Translations under genes and position numbers: made by a program
The notes under the pieces: generated by a model
What the model saw: the letters and a program-made list of their open reading frames with translations, nothing else
Database searches by the model: none
Told to the model about the DNA's origin: nothing
Part shown: positions 8,780 to 18,247 of the stretch, in pieces
How positions within the stretch are numbered: position 1 is the stretch's first letter
Layout of the letters: every line of letters begins with the position of its first letter
NCBI GenBank assembly: GCA_013215385.1
Contig: JABSOY010000001.1
Coordinates: forward strand, 213,248 to 277,247
Origin: Colwellia sp.
GTDB lineage: Bacteria; Pseudomonadota; Gammaproteobacteria; Enterobacterales; Alteromonadaceae
DNA: 64,000 bases
Direction of reading: 5' to 3'

Positions 8780-11700
8780 ATGCATTCAATAAGTAAACAA
8801 CCTACATTCAATCATAATTGGATTATGAAAAGTTGGCAGGCATCAAGGCGAGCGTTGCTAGTAAGTGTTTTAGGTTTGTCTTCAGCCTCAGTATTTGCTA
8901 CTGATGAACAATTAACATATACCCAAGCACAGCAAAATTTAATTGATTTATCGACCAATGATAACGGCTTTATGATGGACACCGAGAATGCAGATTATTC
9001 TACTTACTTTAATGGAGCCAACTACTTAGCAACCACGGGTTTGGGTTATGCGGGCATGAGTACCTTAGGCACTTACGGCGTTTTTTATGTGGTGGACTTT
9101 GCCGGTGTTATTGTCGGTGAAGCGTTAGAGCGCACTGGTCATGCTGATGTTGCCGCCTACTTTCCCAATAACAATGCATTTAATATTAATATCCATGTTA
9201 GCGATGACGAGTTTACCGATGCATTAGAGGTAGCTTGTGACTGTAATATTGACTGGGGCTTATACGCCAGCATACTGACCGATGCCAGCTTTACCATGAC
9301 AGATAAGATGTTCAGCACACCAACCTCCATTGTCACGGCTATTTTTGCCCCGCAAGTATTTGCTGAAGATTTACTGCAAGATGGTGCTAGCTTGCTGTTA
9401 AACAGCGGCTACGATGGCGAGTTACGTGAAACACTTGAACTGATTGATGCTGCTTATGGTGATTATAACCATTGGCAAGACCGTGAATACGCAGAAGTCA
9501 CTAATCATAACCACAGTGATTTATTTACCTACCTTTATGTACCTGATCCAAATAGTCGAAAGTTAACAGATGCTAATGGTGAATATCATGCGCAAATTTC
9601 TCCTTATTTCCTTTCAGGTAACAATAGTCCATGGGGATATACCGCTTGGGCCAATTGGGAAAAACTTTATGCATCCCCCGGCGCTGGCAGTTACTTTATT
9701 AATAACAAGTGGGTCAAATTAGAGAATAGTTCAGCCTTCAATTGGCATACTAATGCAACTTTGGTTGGCAACAAAACGGTATACGCAAACGGCGGTAATG
9801 ACACCATTATCAACTCTGATTATGCCGAAGGTGGTGGCGGAAAAGACATTTTTGACAATGTCTATGAAGCTTATGGACAAAAAGGCAATGATTATATTCG
9901 TGGTTCATTCCGTGCCTATGGTGGTGACGGTAACGATATGATTGTTGATGCACGCCGTGGTGAAGGTGGTAATGGTAATGATACTATTATGAACTCTGGC
10001 AGCGGTTATGGTGGAGAAGGTAATGACCAATTGTTCAATAACTGCCTCTCCTATGGTGGTGCCGGCGACGATTATATTGTCGGTAAACGTTATGCTTCAT
10101 TCTCTTGTAAGTTAGAGGGGGGGGACGGTAACGACCATATCAAAGTAAAGCGCGGTGATAACCGTGTCTCTGCTGGTAAAGGCAACGACCTAGTAGAAAT
10201 TGCGATTGAAAACAGCACCATGATGTATGCCGGTACTGAGAAGTTAACTTCCAGTATTTATGGTAATGGCGGAACAGACTCGATTAAAGTGACACTCTCT
10301 CATCAAGCTGATATTAATGTCACCCGTAATAATGCCGGCCGCTATACGTTTAAAGGGATCTATATCGAAACAACCATTGGTGATTTTGAGAATCACCTCT
10401 TTATTTTAGACACAGAATACAAGGTCAATGCTAGCCCTATCAGACATAACCTTGAAGTTATTTCAAATCGTAATAGACACCATAATGCTCATTTTTTTAG
10501 CGGGAAAGGTGATGATTTAATTCGTGCAGGTGCCGGAGATGACCGTATTCACGGTGGTGAAGGTAACGATATTATTGATGGTGGCACAGGTAACGATACC
10601 CTAACCGGTGGCCTTGGTGATGATTTGATTGTTCCTGGCGCAGGTAGCGATATCATAGATGGCAGTGATGGCTTTGATACCCTGACCTATGCCGATGAAA
10701 CCGCAGGCATTGAAGCAATATTTTGGAAAAACTCTATAACCTCATTAGCCACTAATGAAGTGGATACTGTTGTAAATGTTGAAGGTATTATTGCCACTGA
10801 ATTTGATGATGTTATCGCAATGGCGGGTGCTGTAAATAACATCGTCAGCGCAGGCGCGGGTGACGATATTATTCACACTTTCGGAGGTGATGACATTATC
10901 AATGCGGGCAGTGGTAATAACCGTGTTTTTGCCGGTAATGGTATTGATACCATTGATTACTCCCAATCTTCGTGGTCAGTTAATGTGCATTTAGCTAATG
11001 AGCAAGCAACTCATGGCCAATTTACCGATGAGTTAGAAGTGGTTGAAAATGTAAAGTCATCTCGCTTTAACGATGTCATTATCGGTAGCGACGTTGATAA
11101 TGTTTTTTATGATATTGACGGTGCTGATAGCTACCACGGCGGCAACGGCAATGATACGCTTGATTATAGTCACAGTGCCACTCAATATGGCCTAGATGCG
11201 AACTTATCCGCTAATCGTGTACATGTACGTGATGAAAACTACCATATTCAGCAAGACAGACTTTCAAGTATCGAAAGTCTAGTGGGTACTGCTTTTGAAG
11301 ATTATTTAACCGGCGATAATGGCGATAACACGCTAAATGGTGCTGATGGTAATGACTACCTATATGGTCGTGACGGTAACGATATCTTAATAGGTGGTGC
11401 TGGCCATAACACCTTAAATGGTGGTGCAGGAAACGATACCTTTATTATTGACCAGCTATCTAACCGTCATAATTCAAACACTATTGAAGATTTTCAAGCT
11501 GGCGATAAGTTGCAGTTAGACGCACAAGCATTAGCCATTTACCCGACTATTTTAGGCACAGTAGATTACGGTGTTGATGCCCAAGGTGACGAACGTCAAT
11601 TAATATTTGAAAATAATCAACTGATCTTACGTTCTGCGAATTCAGATCTAGTCTTGGTAAATTTTGGCACAACGCAAAATGCACAACTCGTTTTAAACTC

Positions 11701-12844
11701 AATTGAATTTGATAAGTTAATTCCACAAGACTTAGAAGCAATTACCTTTAGTCAAATTAACGGCCAATTAAAACAAATATCCATTGCCGAAGATGGCACC
11801 ACTTGGGGCGTTTCGGCAAATGGCAATATTTATCGTCGCAATGCTAATAGCTGGTCCAAAATAGCCGGTTCATTAGATAATATTTCGGTAGGCTCTGCGA
11901 ATCATGTTTGGGGCGTAAGTAGCAACAATAAAATTTGGCATTTTAATAATAACGGCTGGGATCAAGTAAATGGCCGATTAAAACAAATTTCTGTCGGCAG
12001 TGATGGCAGTGTTTGGGGTGTTAATGACAGCTGTAAAATTTTCAAACGACAAAACAATCGCTGGGTACGTAAAAATGGTTGTTTAACACAAATATCAGTT
12101 GGCTCCGCCAGTCATATATGGGGAGTGAATGCATCCGGTAATATCTATCGCCGTAAAGGTAGTAGTTGGCAAAATGTTGCAGGCAATATGGCTCAAGTTA
12201 ACGTGGCAGCAGACGGCAGTGTTTGGGCGACAGATAATAGTGGTAATGTAAATTTCTACTATAACGAATGGCTAAAAGTAAATGACAATGTCAAATATGT
12301 TAGCGTCGGCAGTAGTAACCAAGTACGTGTAATTAATAAAGACGATCGCATTTATCAGGCAAATATTGATAATGGAGTTGTCGGTACCCGTTCATTAATC
12401 GACACGCACAGTGGTCCATCGCAAGTAAAAATCAGCCTTAAAACTTTTGATAATAAGTATGTTGTCGCAGAAGGTAACGGTGGTGGAAATGTTAATGCGA
12501 ACCGTACGGCAGTTGGACCATGGGAGAAATTTACCTTAATCAACCATGATAGCTCTACCTGTATTAATGATGGTGATCGTGTCTACATACGCGCCGGTAA
12601 TGGCAAGTACTTTGGTGCAACCAACCCTAATGGTTATTTAGATGCAAAAGGTAACGGGAAAAACGATTGGCAACGCTTTACCTTTAAAAACCTAACTGAC
12701 AAGGTTGGCTGTTTACAAGATGGCGATCGCATTGCACTGAAGAGCTTCCATGGTCGTTGGGTAAATACCACTGACAATGGTAACGCCAATGCGCAATTAG
12801 TTAAGTTATCTTTCTCTGGGAAATTTACCTTGAAATTCCAATAA
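8780..12844 (+). CDS. Large RTX protein with tectonin repeats and a C-terminal beta-trefoil domain
   Basis: A 1354-residue secreted protein. The N-terminus carries a long signal-like segment (RRALLVSVLGLSSASVFA) and a domain of about 300 residues I do not recognise. Glycine/aspartate RTX calcium-binding repeats follow: degenerate copies at about 335-460, canonical GGxGxD runs at about 570-640 and 845-905, with spacer domains between. Residues about 985-1190 hold five or six tectonin-type repeats (SVGSxxxxWGVxxxxxIY), as in lectin-like beta-propellers. Residues about 1200-1354 resemble a fascin/ricin-type beta-trefoil (ISLKTFDNKYVVAEGNGGG). The ends suggest sugar or surface binding. The start has GAGG upstream. 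No type I secretion genes are adjacent. An eight-G run lies inside the gene (10117-10124). Confidence 0.85.
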   Translation: MHSISKQPTFNHNWIMKSWQASRRALLVSVLGLSSASVFATDEQLTYTQAQQNLIDLSTNDNGFMMDTENADYSTYFNGANYLATTGLGYAGMSTLGTYGVFYVVDFAGVIVGEALERTGHADVAAYFPNNNAFNINIHVSDDEFTDALEVACDCNIDWGLYASILTDASFTMTDKMFSTPTSIVTAIFAPQVFAEDLLQDGASLLLNSGYDGELRETLELIDAAYGDYNHWQDREYAEVTNHNHSDLFTYLYVPDPNSRKLTDANGEYHAQISPYFLSGNNSPWGYTAWANWEKLYASPGAGSYFINNKWVKLENSSAFNWHTNATLVGNKTVYANGGNDTIINSDYAEGGGGKDIFDNVYEAYGQKGNDYIRGSFRAYGGDGNDMIVDARRGEGGNGNDTIMNSGSGYGGEGNDQLFNNCLSYGGAGDDYIVGKRYASFSCKLEGGDGNDHIKVKRGDNRVSAGKGNDLVEIAIENSTMMYAGTEKLTSSIYGNGGTDSIKVTLSHQADINVTRNNAGRYTFKGIYIETTIGDFENHLFILDTEYKVNASPIRHNLEVISNRNRHHNAHFFSGKGDDLIRAGAGDDRIHGGEGNDIIDGGTGNDTLTGGLGDDLIVPGAGSDIIDGSDGFDTLTYADETAGIEAIFWKNSITSLATNEVDTVVNVEGIIATEFDDVIAMAGAVNNIVSAGAGDDIIHTFGGDDIINAGSGNNRVFAGNGIDTIDYSQSSWSVNVHLANEQATHGQFTDELEVVENVKSSRFNDVIIGSDVDNVFYDIDGADSYHGGNGNDTLDYSHSATQYGLDANLSANRVHVRDENYHIQQDRLSSIESLVGTAFEDYLTGDNGDNTLNGADGNDYLYGRDGNDILIGGAGHNTLNGGAGNDTFIIDQLSNRHNSNTIEDFQAGDKLQLDAQALAIYPTILGTVDYGVDAQGDERQLIFENNQLILRSANSDLVLVNFGTTQNAQLVLNSIEFDKLIPQDLEAITFSQINGQLKQISIAEDGTTWGVSANGNIYRRNANSWSKIAGSLDNISVGSANHVWGVSSNNKIWHFNNNGWDQVNGRLKQISVGSDGSVWGVNDSCKIFKRQNNRWVRKNGCLTQISVGSASHIWGVNASGNIYRRKGSSWQNVAGNMAQVNVAADGSVWATDNSGNVNFYYNEWLKVNDNVKYVSVGSSNQVRVINKDDRIYQANIDNGVVGTRSLIDTHSGPSQVKISLKTFDNKYVVAEGNGGGNVNANRTAVGPWEKFTLINHDSSTCINDGDRVYIRAGNGKYFGATNPNGYLDAKGNGKNDWQRFTFKNLTDKVGCLQDGDRIALKSFHGRWVNTTDNGNANAQLVKLSFSGKFTLKFQ

Positions 12845-12931
12845 GCGGTTGTTTAACAATATGAATATCATAACAGCTTGCACTAACGCCCATGAGTTAA
12901 GGCAATAAAGTTTATAAACTGGGTAAATAGG

Positions 12932-12966
12932 AAAAAATCCGATGAGTATTTATCATCGGATTTTTT
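12932..12966 (+). terminator. Rho-independent terminator after the RTX gene
   Basis: A perfect 14-base stem: AAAAAATCCGATGA (12932-12945) pairs with TCATCGGATTTTTT (12953-12966) around a 7-base loop. Its placement about 90 bases after the RTX stop makes it a clear terminator. Confidence 0.93.
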
Positions 12967-13067
12967 ATGCTTATTTCTCAAACCTTAGATATTATTTTTA
13001 TTTAAAACCCTATATGTTGGAGCTCTTGCAGATTTATTCCTATTAAGTTAATTATTCGCCACTATCT

Positions 13068-13094
13068 TCATATTCAGTTCATATTTCATTTATA
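13068..13094 (+). promoter_or_regulatory. Shared upstream motif, copy 3
   Basis: TATTCAGTTCATATTTCATT lies about 60 bases before the second PEP-CTERM gene, at nearly the same distance from the ATG as the copy at 7888. A possible -10 hexamer CATAAT lies at 13104-13109. Confidence 0.38.
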
Positions 13095-13133
13095 AGATAT
13101 TGCCATAATTGTTTTACTTAACGGCTCCCCTTT

Positions 13134-13790
13134 ATGAGATTTTCTTTAGCTACATTAACCCTATTTATTTTATTAACCGTGACTGCATCACCTTCAGCGA
13201 ATGCATCGTTGATCACCTTTGAAGATATTCCTGCAATGAATATCTCTGAATCTACCTTCACCGAAGCTGGCTATGTTTTTGAGATGAATAAAAAAGCCTT
13301 GAGCACAGGTGAAGACTGCGGCATTCCAACTTGTGTTGATAATGGTAGCAAGTATTTATTAATCAATTATTTCCCAACAGGAGAGTCTTTTTTCTCTTTT
13401 GCTCGCACAGATGGTCTTGGTTTTGACTTCTTTGGTTTCGATTTAGGAGAAGGTCAAGTTAACCGAGCGAATAATTGGGCTGCTACCATAGAGATATCTG
13501 CCGTTACTATGACTGGCGAAACGATCAATCAAAGCTTTAACTTAGATCACATTAACGATGGTGACGCAGGTATATTTGAAGATTTTCAAACATTTACCAC
13601 AAATAATGACTTTACAAACTTAGCGTTTGTGGTTGTTAATGGCTTTGGCGCACAAGATAGAAATAGTTACAGTGTTGATAATATTCAACTGAGTTCAGTA
13701 ACTGTACCGGAGCCGGCATCAATTTTTTTACTCTTGCTGGCTTTATTGTTTGTTTTTGGCAACCGGATAACTTCCTTTAAAAAAAGTTAA
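13134..13790 (+). CDS. PEP-CTERM sorting-domain protein
   Basis: Exported protein of 218 residues, role unknown. A signal peptide (ends SANA) precedes a beta-sandwich-like body beginning with ITFEDIP, a pattern common in secreted adhesin-like PEP-CTERM proteins. Two cysteines sit in EDCGIPTCVD. The C-terminus is a classical VPEPAS, a hydrophobic helix and a short basic tail (FKKS). It shares its upstream motif with the other PEP-CTERM gene and the RTX gene, which suggests common control. Confidence 0.85.
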   Translation: MRFSLATLTLFILLTVTASPSANASLITFEDIPAMNISESTFTEAGYVFEMNKKALSTGEDCGIPTCVDNGSKYLLINYFPTGESFFSFARTDGLGFDFFGFDLGEGQVNRANNWAATIEISAVTMTGETINQSFNLDHINDGDAGIFEDFQTFTTNNDFTNLAFVVVNGFGAQDRNSYSVDNIQLSSVTVPEPASIFLLLLALLFVFGNRITSFKKS

Positions 13791-13800
13791 TCATGTTTAT

Positions 13801-14018
13801 CAAGGCTTATGGAAGAGCCGTCCTAACACCAGAAAAGTTAGTGGCTCGCTTTCTGTTTACCATTTATATGATACTTCGAAGAACAACACTTACTTATTCT
13901 TTGAAATGTTAAAGGTAAAATAGTCGTTTAGGAAGTAGCTCCACTGCATTTTGATGATGAACTGGCTGACCCTGCAGCGACCATTGATGAATTTGGTGAT
14001 AAAATTAACGGCCATTAA
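13801..14018 (+). pseudogene. Possible decayed gene remnant in the gap 13791-14122
   Basis: The gap of about 330 bases has no intact gene, but coding-like pieces lie in different frames. Around 13852-13920 the frame reads VYHLYDTSKNNTYLFFEML and then meets a stop. In another frame 13932-14018 reads VAPLHFDDELADPAATIDEF and ends in TAA. The two could be one small gene broken by a frameshift and a stop. The parent family is not recognised, so this is a weak call. Confidence 0.3.
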
Positions 14019-14122
14019 AACTGCACTATTAGGTTAACGTGTGAATGAAAGGCTTCGTCAGCTTTATTGTTGATTATTGCGCTTTGTTTTCTAAGCCTTA
14101 GAATAACTATCAAGTTGACGCA

Positions 14123-15253
14123 TTAGATATTGGTGAAAACTTGATATTTATGCTGTTTAATTTTTATCGTTATTTGTTGACCCAGTGCTAATAAAACATC
14201 GCTATAAAAGCTCAACTGATTAAAGAATAATAGTGATTCACTTTCGATACTACTAAGTAAATAGTGGAACCCTTGTTCAGTAACGGCGATATGATCTACT
14301 TTAACATTGCTTTTTTCACTCAGTCCCTGACAATATTCAATAGCTTGAGGCTTTAATAACAATTGCAATGTCTGTGAGTCTTGTTTATTAGCAACAGCAC
14401 TCGTGGTTGATATAGGTAGGGGGGGTAAAGGAAATTCACCTAGAGCTGATTGAAACTGACCATTGACAGCTTTCACTGGTATCCAGCTCCCTAACTGCAA
14501 AAAGTCAGCTACTTGCCAGCTATTAGGTGTTTGACAAACTGCAGCTGGGCTACCTGTTTGTAAAATACAGCCCTGATGCATCACAGCTATTTTATCGGCA
14601 AAAGTAAATACTTCGTCTTTGTTATGGGTAACAAATATCGCCGTCATTTTTAACTGCTTTAAAAGCTGCCGCATCTCTAACATTAATTCATTGCGTAAAC
14701 GTGCATCAATATTTGAAAAGGGTTCATCGAGCAATAATAACTTAGGCTGAGGCGCTAGTGCTCGAGCAATAGCAACTCTTTGTTGCTGCCCGCCAGATAG
14801 TTGATGGGGAAACCTTGACTCTAAACCGGTTAATTTAAGTAAATGAAGCAATTCAGTCATTCGAGACTTTTTTTCGCTTTTAGCCAGTTTTTCAATACCA
14901 AAACAAATGTTTTTCTCAACAGACAAGTGCGGAAACAAAGCATAGTCTTGAAAGATCATACCGATATTGCGATGCTCAGGAGCAATGTTTTTAGAGGGGG
15001 TAATAGTAAGCGTATCTTGCTGAACGGCTAAATTACCTCGATTTATAGTACAACTGTTTATTTTTAACTCACCAGTGTTAAGTGCATTAAAACCAGCAAT
15101 AGTATTAAGTAATGTCGTTTTACCACAACCGCTTGGCCCGACTAAGCCAAGAATATCACCAAAATTAAGCGTTAGGTTTATCTCAGACAATATTGTTTTA
15201 TGCTGTAGTTTTACCGAAAGTTGTTTAATGCTTAACAATTCATTGCTGGCCAT
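14123..15253 (-). CDS. fbpC: Ferric iron ABC transporter, ATP-binding protein
   Basis: Cytoplasmic ATPase that powers Fe3+ import. Residues 1-240 are an ABC domain with Walker A GPSGCGKTT, Q-loop QDYALFPHLSV, signature LSGGQQQR, Walker B LLLLDEPF and the H-loop VTHNKDE. The C-terminal 130 residues fit the regulatory TOBE-like extension of FbpC/PotA-type ATPases. It directly abuts the permease gene upstream (ATG immediately after the stop) and is the last gene of the fbpABC unit. A run of seven Gs lies in the C-terminal part (14419-14425). Confidence 0.92.
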   Translation of the reverse strand: MASNELLSIKQLSVKLQHKTILSEINLTLNFGDILGLVGPSGCGKTTLLNTIAGFNALNTGELKINSCTINRGNLAVQQDTLTITPSKNIAPEHRNIGMIFQDYALFPHLSVEKNICFGIEKLAKSEKKSRMTELLHLLKLTGLESRFPHQLSGGQQQRVAIARALAPQPKLLLLDEPFSNIDARLRNELMLEMRQLLKQLKMTAIFVTHNKDEVFTFADKIAVMHQGCILQTGSPAAVCQTPNSWQVADFLQLGSWIPVKAVNGQFQSALGEFPLPPLPISTTSAVANKQDSQTLQLLLKPQAIEYCQGLSEKSNVKVDHIAVTEQGFHYLLSSIESESLLFFNQLSFYSDVLLALGQQITIKIKQHKYQVFTNI

Positions 15254-16882
15254 TTATGTTAATTCCTTACTTCTATTAAGCCAAATAATAGGCACTAACC
15301 CCAGTAGAACAATTAAAATAGCACTCAAGGCACCTTGTTCAAGTATTTCGTCAGATATTAATTGATAAATTTGTATGCTCAAGGTTTCAAAATTAAAGGG
15401 CCTTAATAATAAAACAGCAGGCAGTTCTTTCATCGATTCAACAAACACTAATAACCATGCCACTAAAATTGAAGGTTTTAGTATGGGCAGATGCACCTTT
15501 GTTAACATTTTACCTAAACCAACGCCTAAAGTTGCCGGGGCAAAGTCTACCGTGCGAGGTATTTGTTCAATGCCACTTGCTATTGTGCCATTAGCAATGG
15601 CCGAAAAACGAACGACAAAGGCGAAAACGATAGCAAAAATAGTGCCTGACAATACGAGACCGGGCGCATCGAACTGAAAATATTCGGCGAGATCATTAAT
15701 GAAATGATCAAGCGGACCAAAAGTCGCCAATAATGCCATAGCTAATACAGTTCCGGGTACGGCATAACCGAAGCCCGCTAAACTCATCGGCAGCATACGC
15801 CATTTATTTACGCTTAATCGGCGATATAAGCTAAGTATTAACGCCAAGCTGGTCGCAATAGTTGCGGCGTAAAATGATACCTCAAGACTATTGATACTCG
15901 GTGATACTAATTTCATTAGCTGAGCCATATCGCTATATTCACATGCCATAATAACCAGCAAAGCGAAAGGCAAAAGAAAGCCAGCTAAAACTAATAACCA
16001 ACAAAATCCGCTAATAAAAAGCTGCTGAACAAAAGACAATTTGATCAGTTCAATATGTCGATTGGGTCTATTTGATTGATGACTTTTACCTGCTCTTGCA
16101 CGCTGTTCTGCAACTACGGCGAATAAAATAATCAGCATTAATATACTTGCTAAAGCGTTTGCTGTTGCTAATTCACCATAACCCAACCAAGTATCGTAAA
16201 TTGCGGTAGTGAGGGTATTTACCGCAAAATAATTAACCGTGGCAAAATCGGCTAAGGTCTCCATAAGGACTAAACTCGCCGAGACCGCTATTGCGGGTCG
16301 AGCCAGAGGTAAGCTAAGTTTAAAAAAACTTTGTTTTGCTGTTAGCCCCAATAAACGTCCAGCTTTTAATAGGTTTTGATCTTGCTGTTCAAATGCCGTT
16401 CGAGCCAACATATAAACATAAGGAAATAATACCAAAGAAATAACAATGGCAGCGCCAGGTAAGGTGCGGATATCAAAAAACCAATAATCATTAGGTGACT
16501 GCCAATTAAACCAGCCACGTAACATTCGTTGAACAGGGCCCGCGTAGTCGAACATGTCGGTATAAAGGTAAGCAACTAAATAAGCGGGCATAGCCAAAGG
16601 CAATAACAGTAACCACCGCAGGAGTTTTTTACCAAATACATTGGTATGAACAATGAAAGCGGCACTAAAAGTACCAAATACTAAAGACAAACCAACCACC
16701 AACACCCCAAGTATTAGTGTGTTGGTAATATAGTCTGGCAAAACAGTTCGCCAAAGGTGAGAAAATAAATCAGTCGACGAACCAAGGCTTGCTAATAACA
16801 TGACTAATAGGGGGGTTATTAGTATAAATGCTATTAGCCAGCAGGCACATCGCCAGAGATTATTTTTTAACGGCTCTATCAA
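15254..16882 (-). CDS. fbpB: Ferric iron ABC transporter, permease
   Basis: Inner-membrane permease of 542 residues, a fused two-half FbpB/SfuB-type protein. About twelve hydrophobic helices are visible, and each half has a BPD_transp_1-like EAA loop (first near GRLLGLTAKQSFFKLSLPLA, second near VDFAPATLGVGLGKMLTKV). It pairs with the ATPase downstream and the binding protein upstream (17-base gap). The length fits the family, with no break. Confidence 0.92.
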   Translation of the reverse strand: MIEPLKNNLWRCACWLIAFILITPLLVMLLASLGSSTDLFSHLWRTVLPDYITNTLILGVLVVGLSLVFGTFSAAFIVHTNVFGKKLLRWLLLLPLAMPAYLVAYLYTDMFDYAGPVQRMLRGWFNWQSPNDYWFFDIRTLPGAAIVISLVLFPYVYMLARTAFEQQDQNLLKAGRLLGLTAKQSFFKLSLPLARPAIAVSASLVLMETLADFATVNYFAVNTLTTAIYDTWLGYGELATANALASILMLIILFAVVAEQRARAGKSHQSNRPNRHIELIKLSFVQQLFISGFCWLLVLAGFLLPFALLVIMACEYSDMAQLMKLVSPSINSLEVSFYAATIATSLALILSLYRRLSVNKWRMLPMSLAGFGYAVPGTVLAMALLATFGPLDHFINDLAEYFQFDAPGLVLSGTIFAIVFAFVVRFSAIANGTIASGIEQIPRTVDFAPATLGVGLGKMLTKVHLPILKPSILVAWLLVFVESMKELPAVLLLRPFNFETLSIQIYQLISDEILEQGALSAILIVLLGLVPIIWLNRSKELT

Positions 16883-16899
16883 GAAATAACAATCACATG

Positions 16900-17925
16900 C
16901 TATAAGTCAAATTTTGCTTGGTCGAGCAATTTAAGCGCTTCTTTTCTGTGCTTTGCGATAGTTTCTAAGGGAAGAGAGTCTGCTTTAAATTTCCCCCATG
17001 AAGCAATTAATTCTGATGGCATTACATCGCTTCTTACTGGATACTCCATATTCGTTTCAGCATAAAGTTTCTGCGCATCTTTCGACACTAAAAATTCCAT
17101 TAACGCTTGTGCATTTTCTACATTAGGTGCGAATTTCGCCATTGCCATACCCGATATATTTACATGGGCACCACGGTTGTCTTGGTTAGGAAAATTAATG
17201 TAAACCGCATCAGTCCATATTTTTTGCTTTTCATTTGTCAACATTTTGCCAAAATAGTAACTGTTACCTAGCGAAATATCACATAACTTTTGATGAATAG
17301 CCTGAACTTGGCCACGGTCATTGCCTTGAGGTTTACGGGCTAAATTTGCTTTAAACTTTTTTAACCAAATAAGCGCTTCGTCTTCACCATGAGCAGCAAT
17401 CATCGAAGCGACTAACGCAATATTGTAGGCATGCTTGCCACTTCGAGTACAAATTTTTCCTTTATATTTACTGTCGGCTAAATCTTCATAATTAATATTT
17501 ATAGCGCCTAGGTGTTTCGCTGAATAAATATTACGTACCCGTGTTGTTAGTGCATACCAGCTATTGTCTTTTGCTCTATATTGGCTAGGAATATTATCAA
17601 GCAAGGTTTTAGAGCTATAAGCTTGTAGTAAATCACGGTCATGCAATTCAACCAGTCGACTAATACCTGTTGTCAGTAATATATCTGCGGGACTATGCTT
17701 ACCTTCACGAGCAAGGCGTTCCGCCATGCCTTTTTTAGCAAAAATAACGTTAACTTTAATCCCTGTTTCTTCAGTAAATTTGTTAAACAAAGGCTCAACT
17801 AAAAATGCCTGACGATAAGAATATACATTCACCTCTTCACTTGCTTGCACAAGAGATGAAGAAATAAGGGATAAACTAGCAAAAATTAGCAGTATGTTTT
17901 TTTTGATGAAAGGTATTTTCCGCAT
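16900..17925 (-). CDS. fbpA: Ferric iron ABC transporter, periplasmic binding protein
   Basis: Periplasmic Fe3+-binding protein of 341 residues (FbpA/FutA type). The signal peptide ends SSLVQA. The mature part starts VNVYSYRQAFLVEPLFNKF, typical of the family, and has the paired tyrosines SYYFGKML that bind iron in homologues. First gene of the fbpABC unit; a Fur-box-like site lies about 90 bases upstream. Its position right after the heme genes suggests it imports iron released from heme as well as free ferric iron (inference). Confidence 0.93.
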   Translation of the reverse strand: MRKIPFIKKNILLIFASLSLISSSLVQASEEVNVYSYRQAFLVEPLFNKFTEETGIKVNVIFAKKGMAERLAREGKHSPADILLTTGISRLVELHDRDLLQAYSSKTLLDNIPSQYRAKDNSWYALTTRVRNIYSAKHLGAININYEDLADSKYKGKICTRSGKHAYNIALVASMIAAHGEDEALIWLKKFKANLARKPQGNDRGQVQAIHQKLCDISLGNSYYFGKMLTNEKQKIWTDAVYINFPNQDNRGAHVNISGMAMAKFAPNVENAQALMEFLVSKDAQKLYAETNMEYPVRSDVMPSELIASWGKFKADSLPLETIAKHRKEALKLLDQAKFDL

Positions 17926-18013
17926 TCGATTATTCTGGCAATAAAATACCAGTCTCTGTCATAAATGATTATAAGTGGGTAAGAGTAAAGAAAACATTAA
18001 AAGCTGTCAATCT

Positions 18014-18034
18014 ATTTGAGAACAATTCTTATTT
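18014..18034 (-). promoter_or_regulatory. Fur-box-like operator upstream of fbpABC
   Basis: On the plus strand ATTTGAGAACAATTCTTATTT agrees at 16 of 21 places with the palindromic Fur site AAATGAGAATTATTCTCATTT. It lies 89-109 bases before fbpA, so iron-dependent repression is likely. Confidence 0.6.
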
Positions 18035-18247
18035 AGATTGATGTGTTGGCTAGATGTGTGGTGGGTATAGGTCTTTAGCAAGCGACAAAAATGTCTAAAT
18101 GCTAATCAATTACTTTCAGTTAACATTAAACCAGTCTCTTGGACTAATGTTTACTATTTATAATAAAAGTTAGCAGTTCATCGTTTTTACTTGTTATAGA
18201 CAAGCTACCTAATTAAGTAACCTGTCTAGTCAAGCTATCTAGTTAAA
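18035..18247. other. Intergenic segment with a hairpin and a direct repeat
   Basis: This completes the 322-base gap between fbpA and the chelatase gene. It holds a bulged hairpin, AACATTA (18122-18128) with AGTC (18133-18136) against GAC-TAATGTT (18142-18151), a possible weak terminator after the heme operon. An imperfect direct repeat (CAAGCTAcCTAaTTAA at 18201, CAAGCTAtCTAgTTAA at 18231) has its second copy overlapping the chelatase stop codon. No gene is seen here. Confidence 0.45.

Noticed and set aside
8780..12844. RTX toxin operon
   Set aside because: No acyltransferase or type I secretion (HlyB/HlyD) genes adjoin it, and the C-terminal domains suggest binding rather than pore formation.
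15075..15677. Plus-strand frames of about 100 residues opposite fbpB and fbpC
   Set aside because: The minus-strand reading has all the ABC-transporter motifs; the others are shadows.
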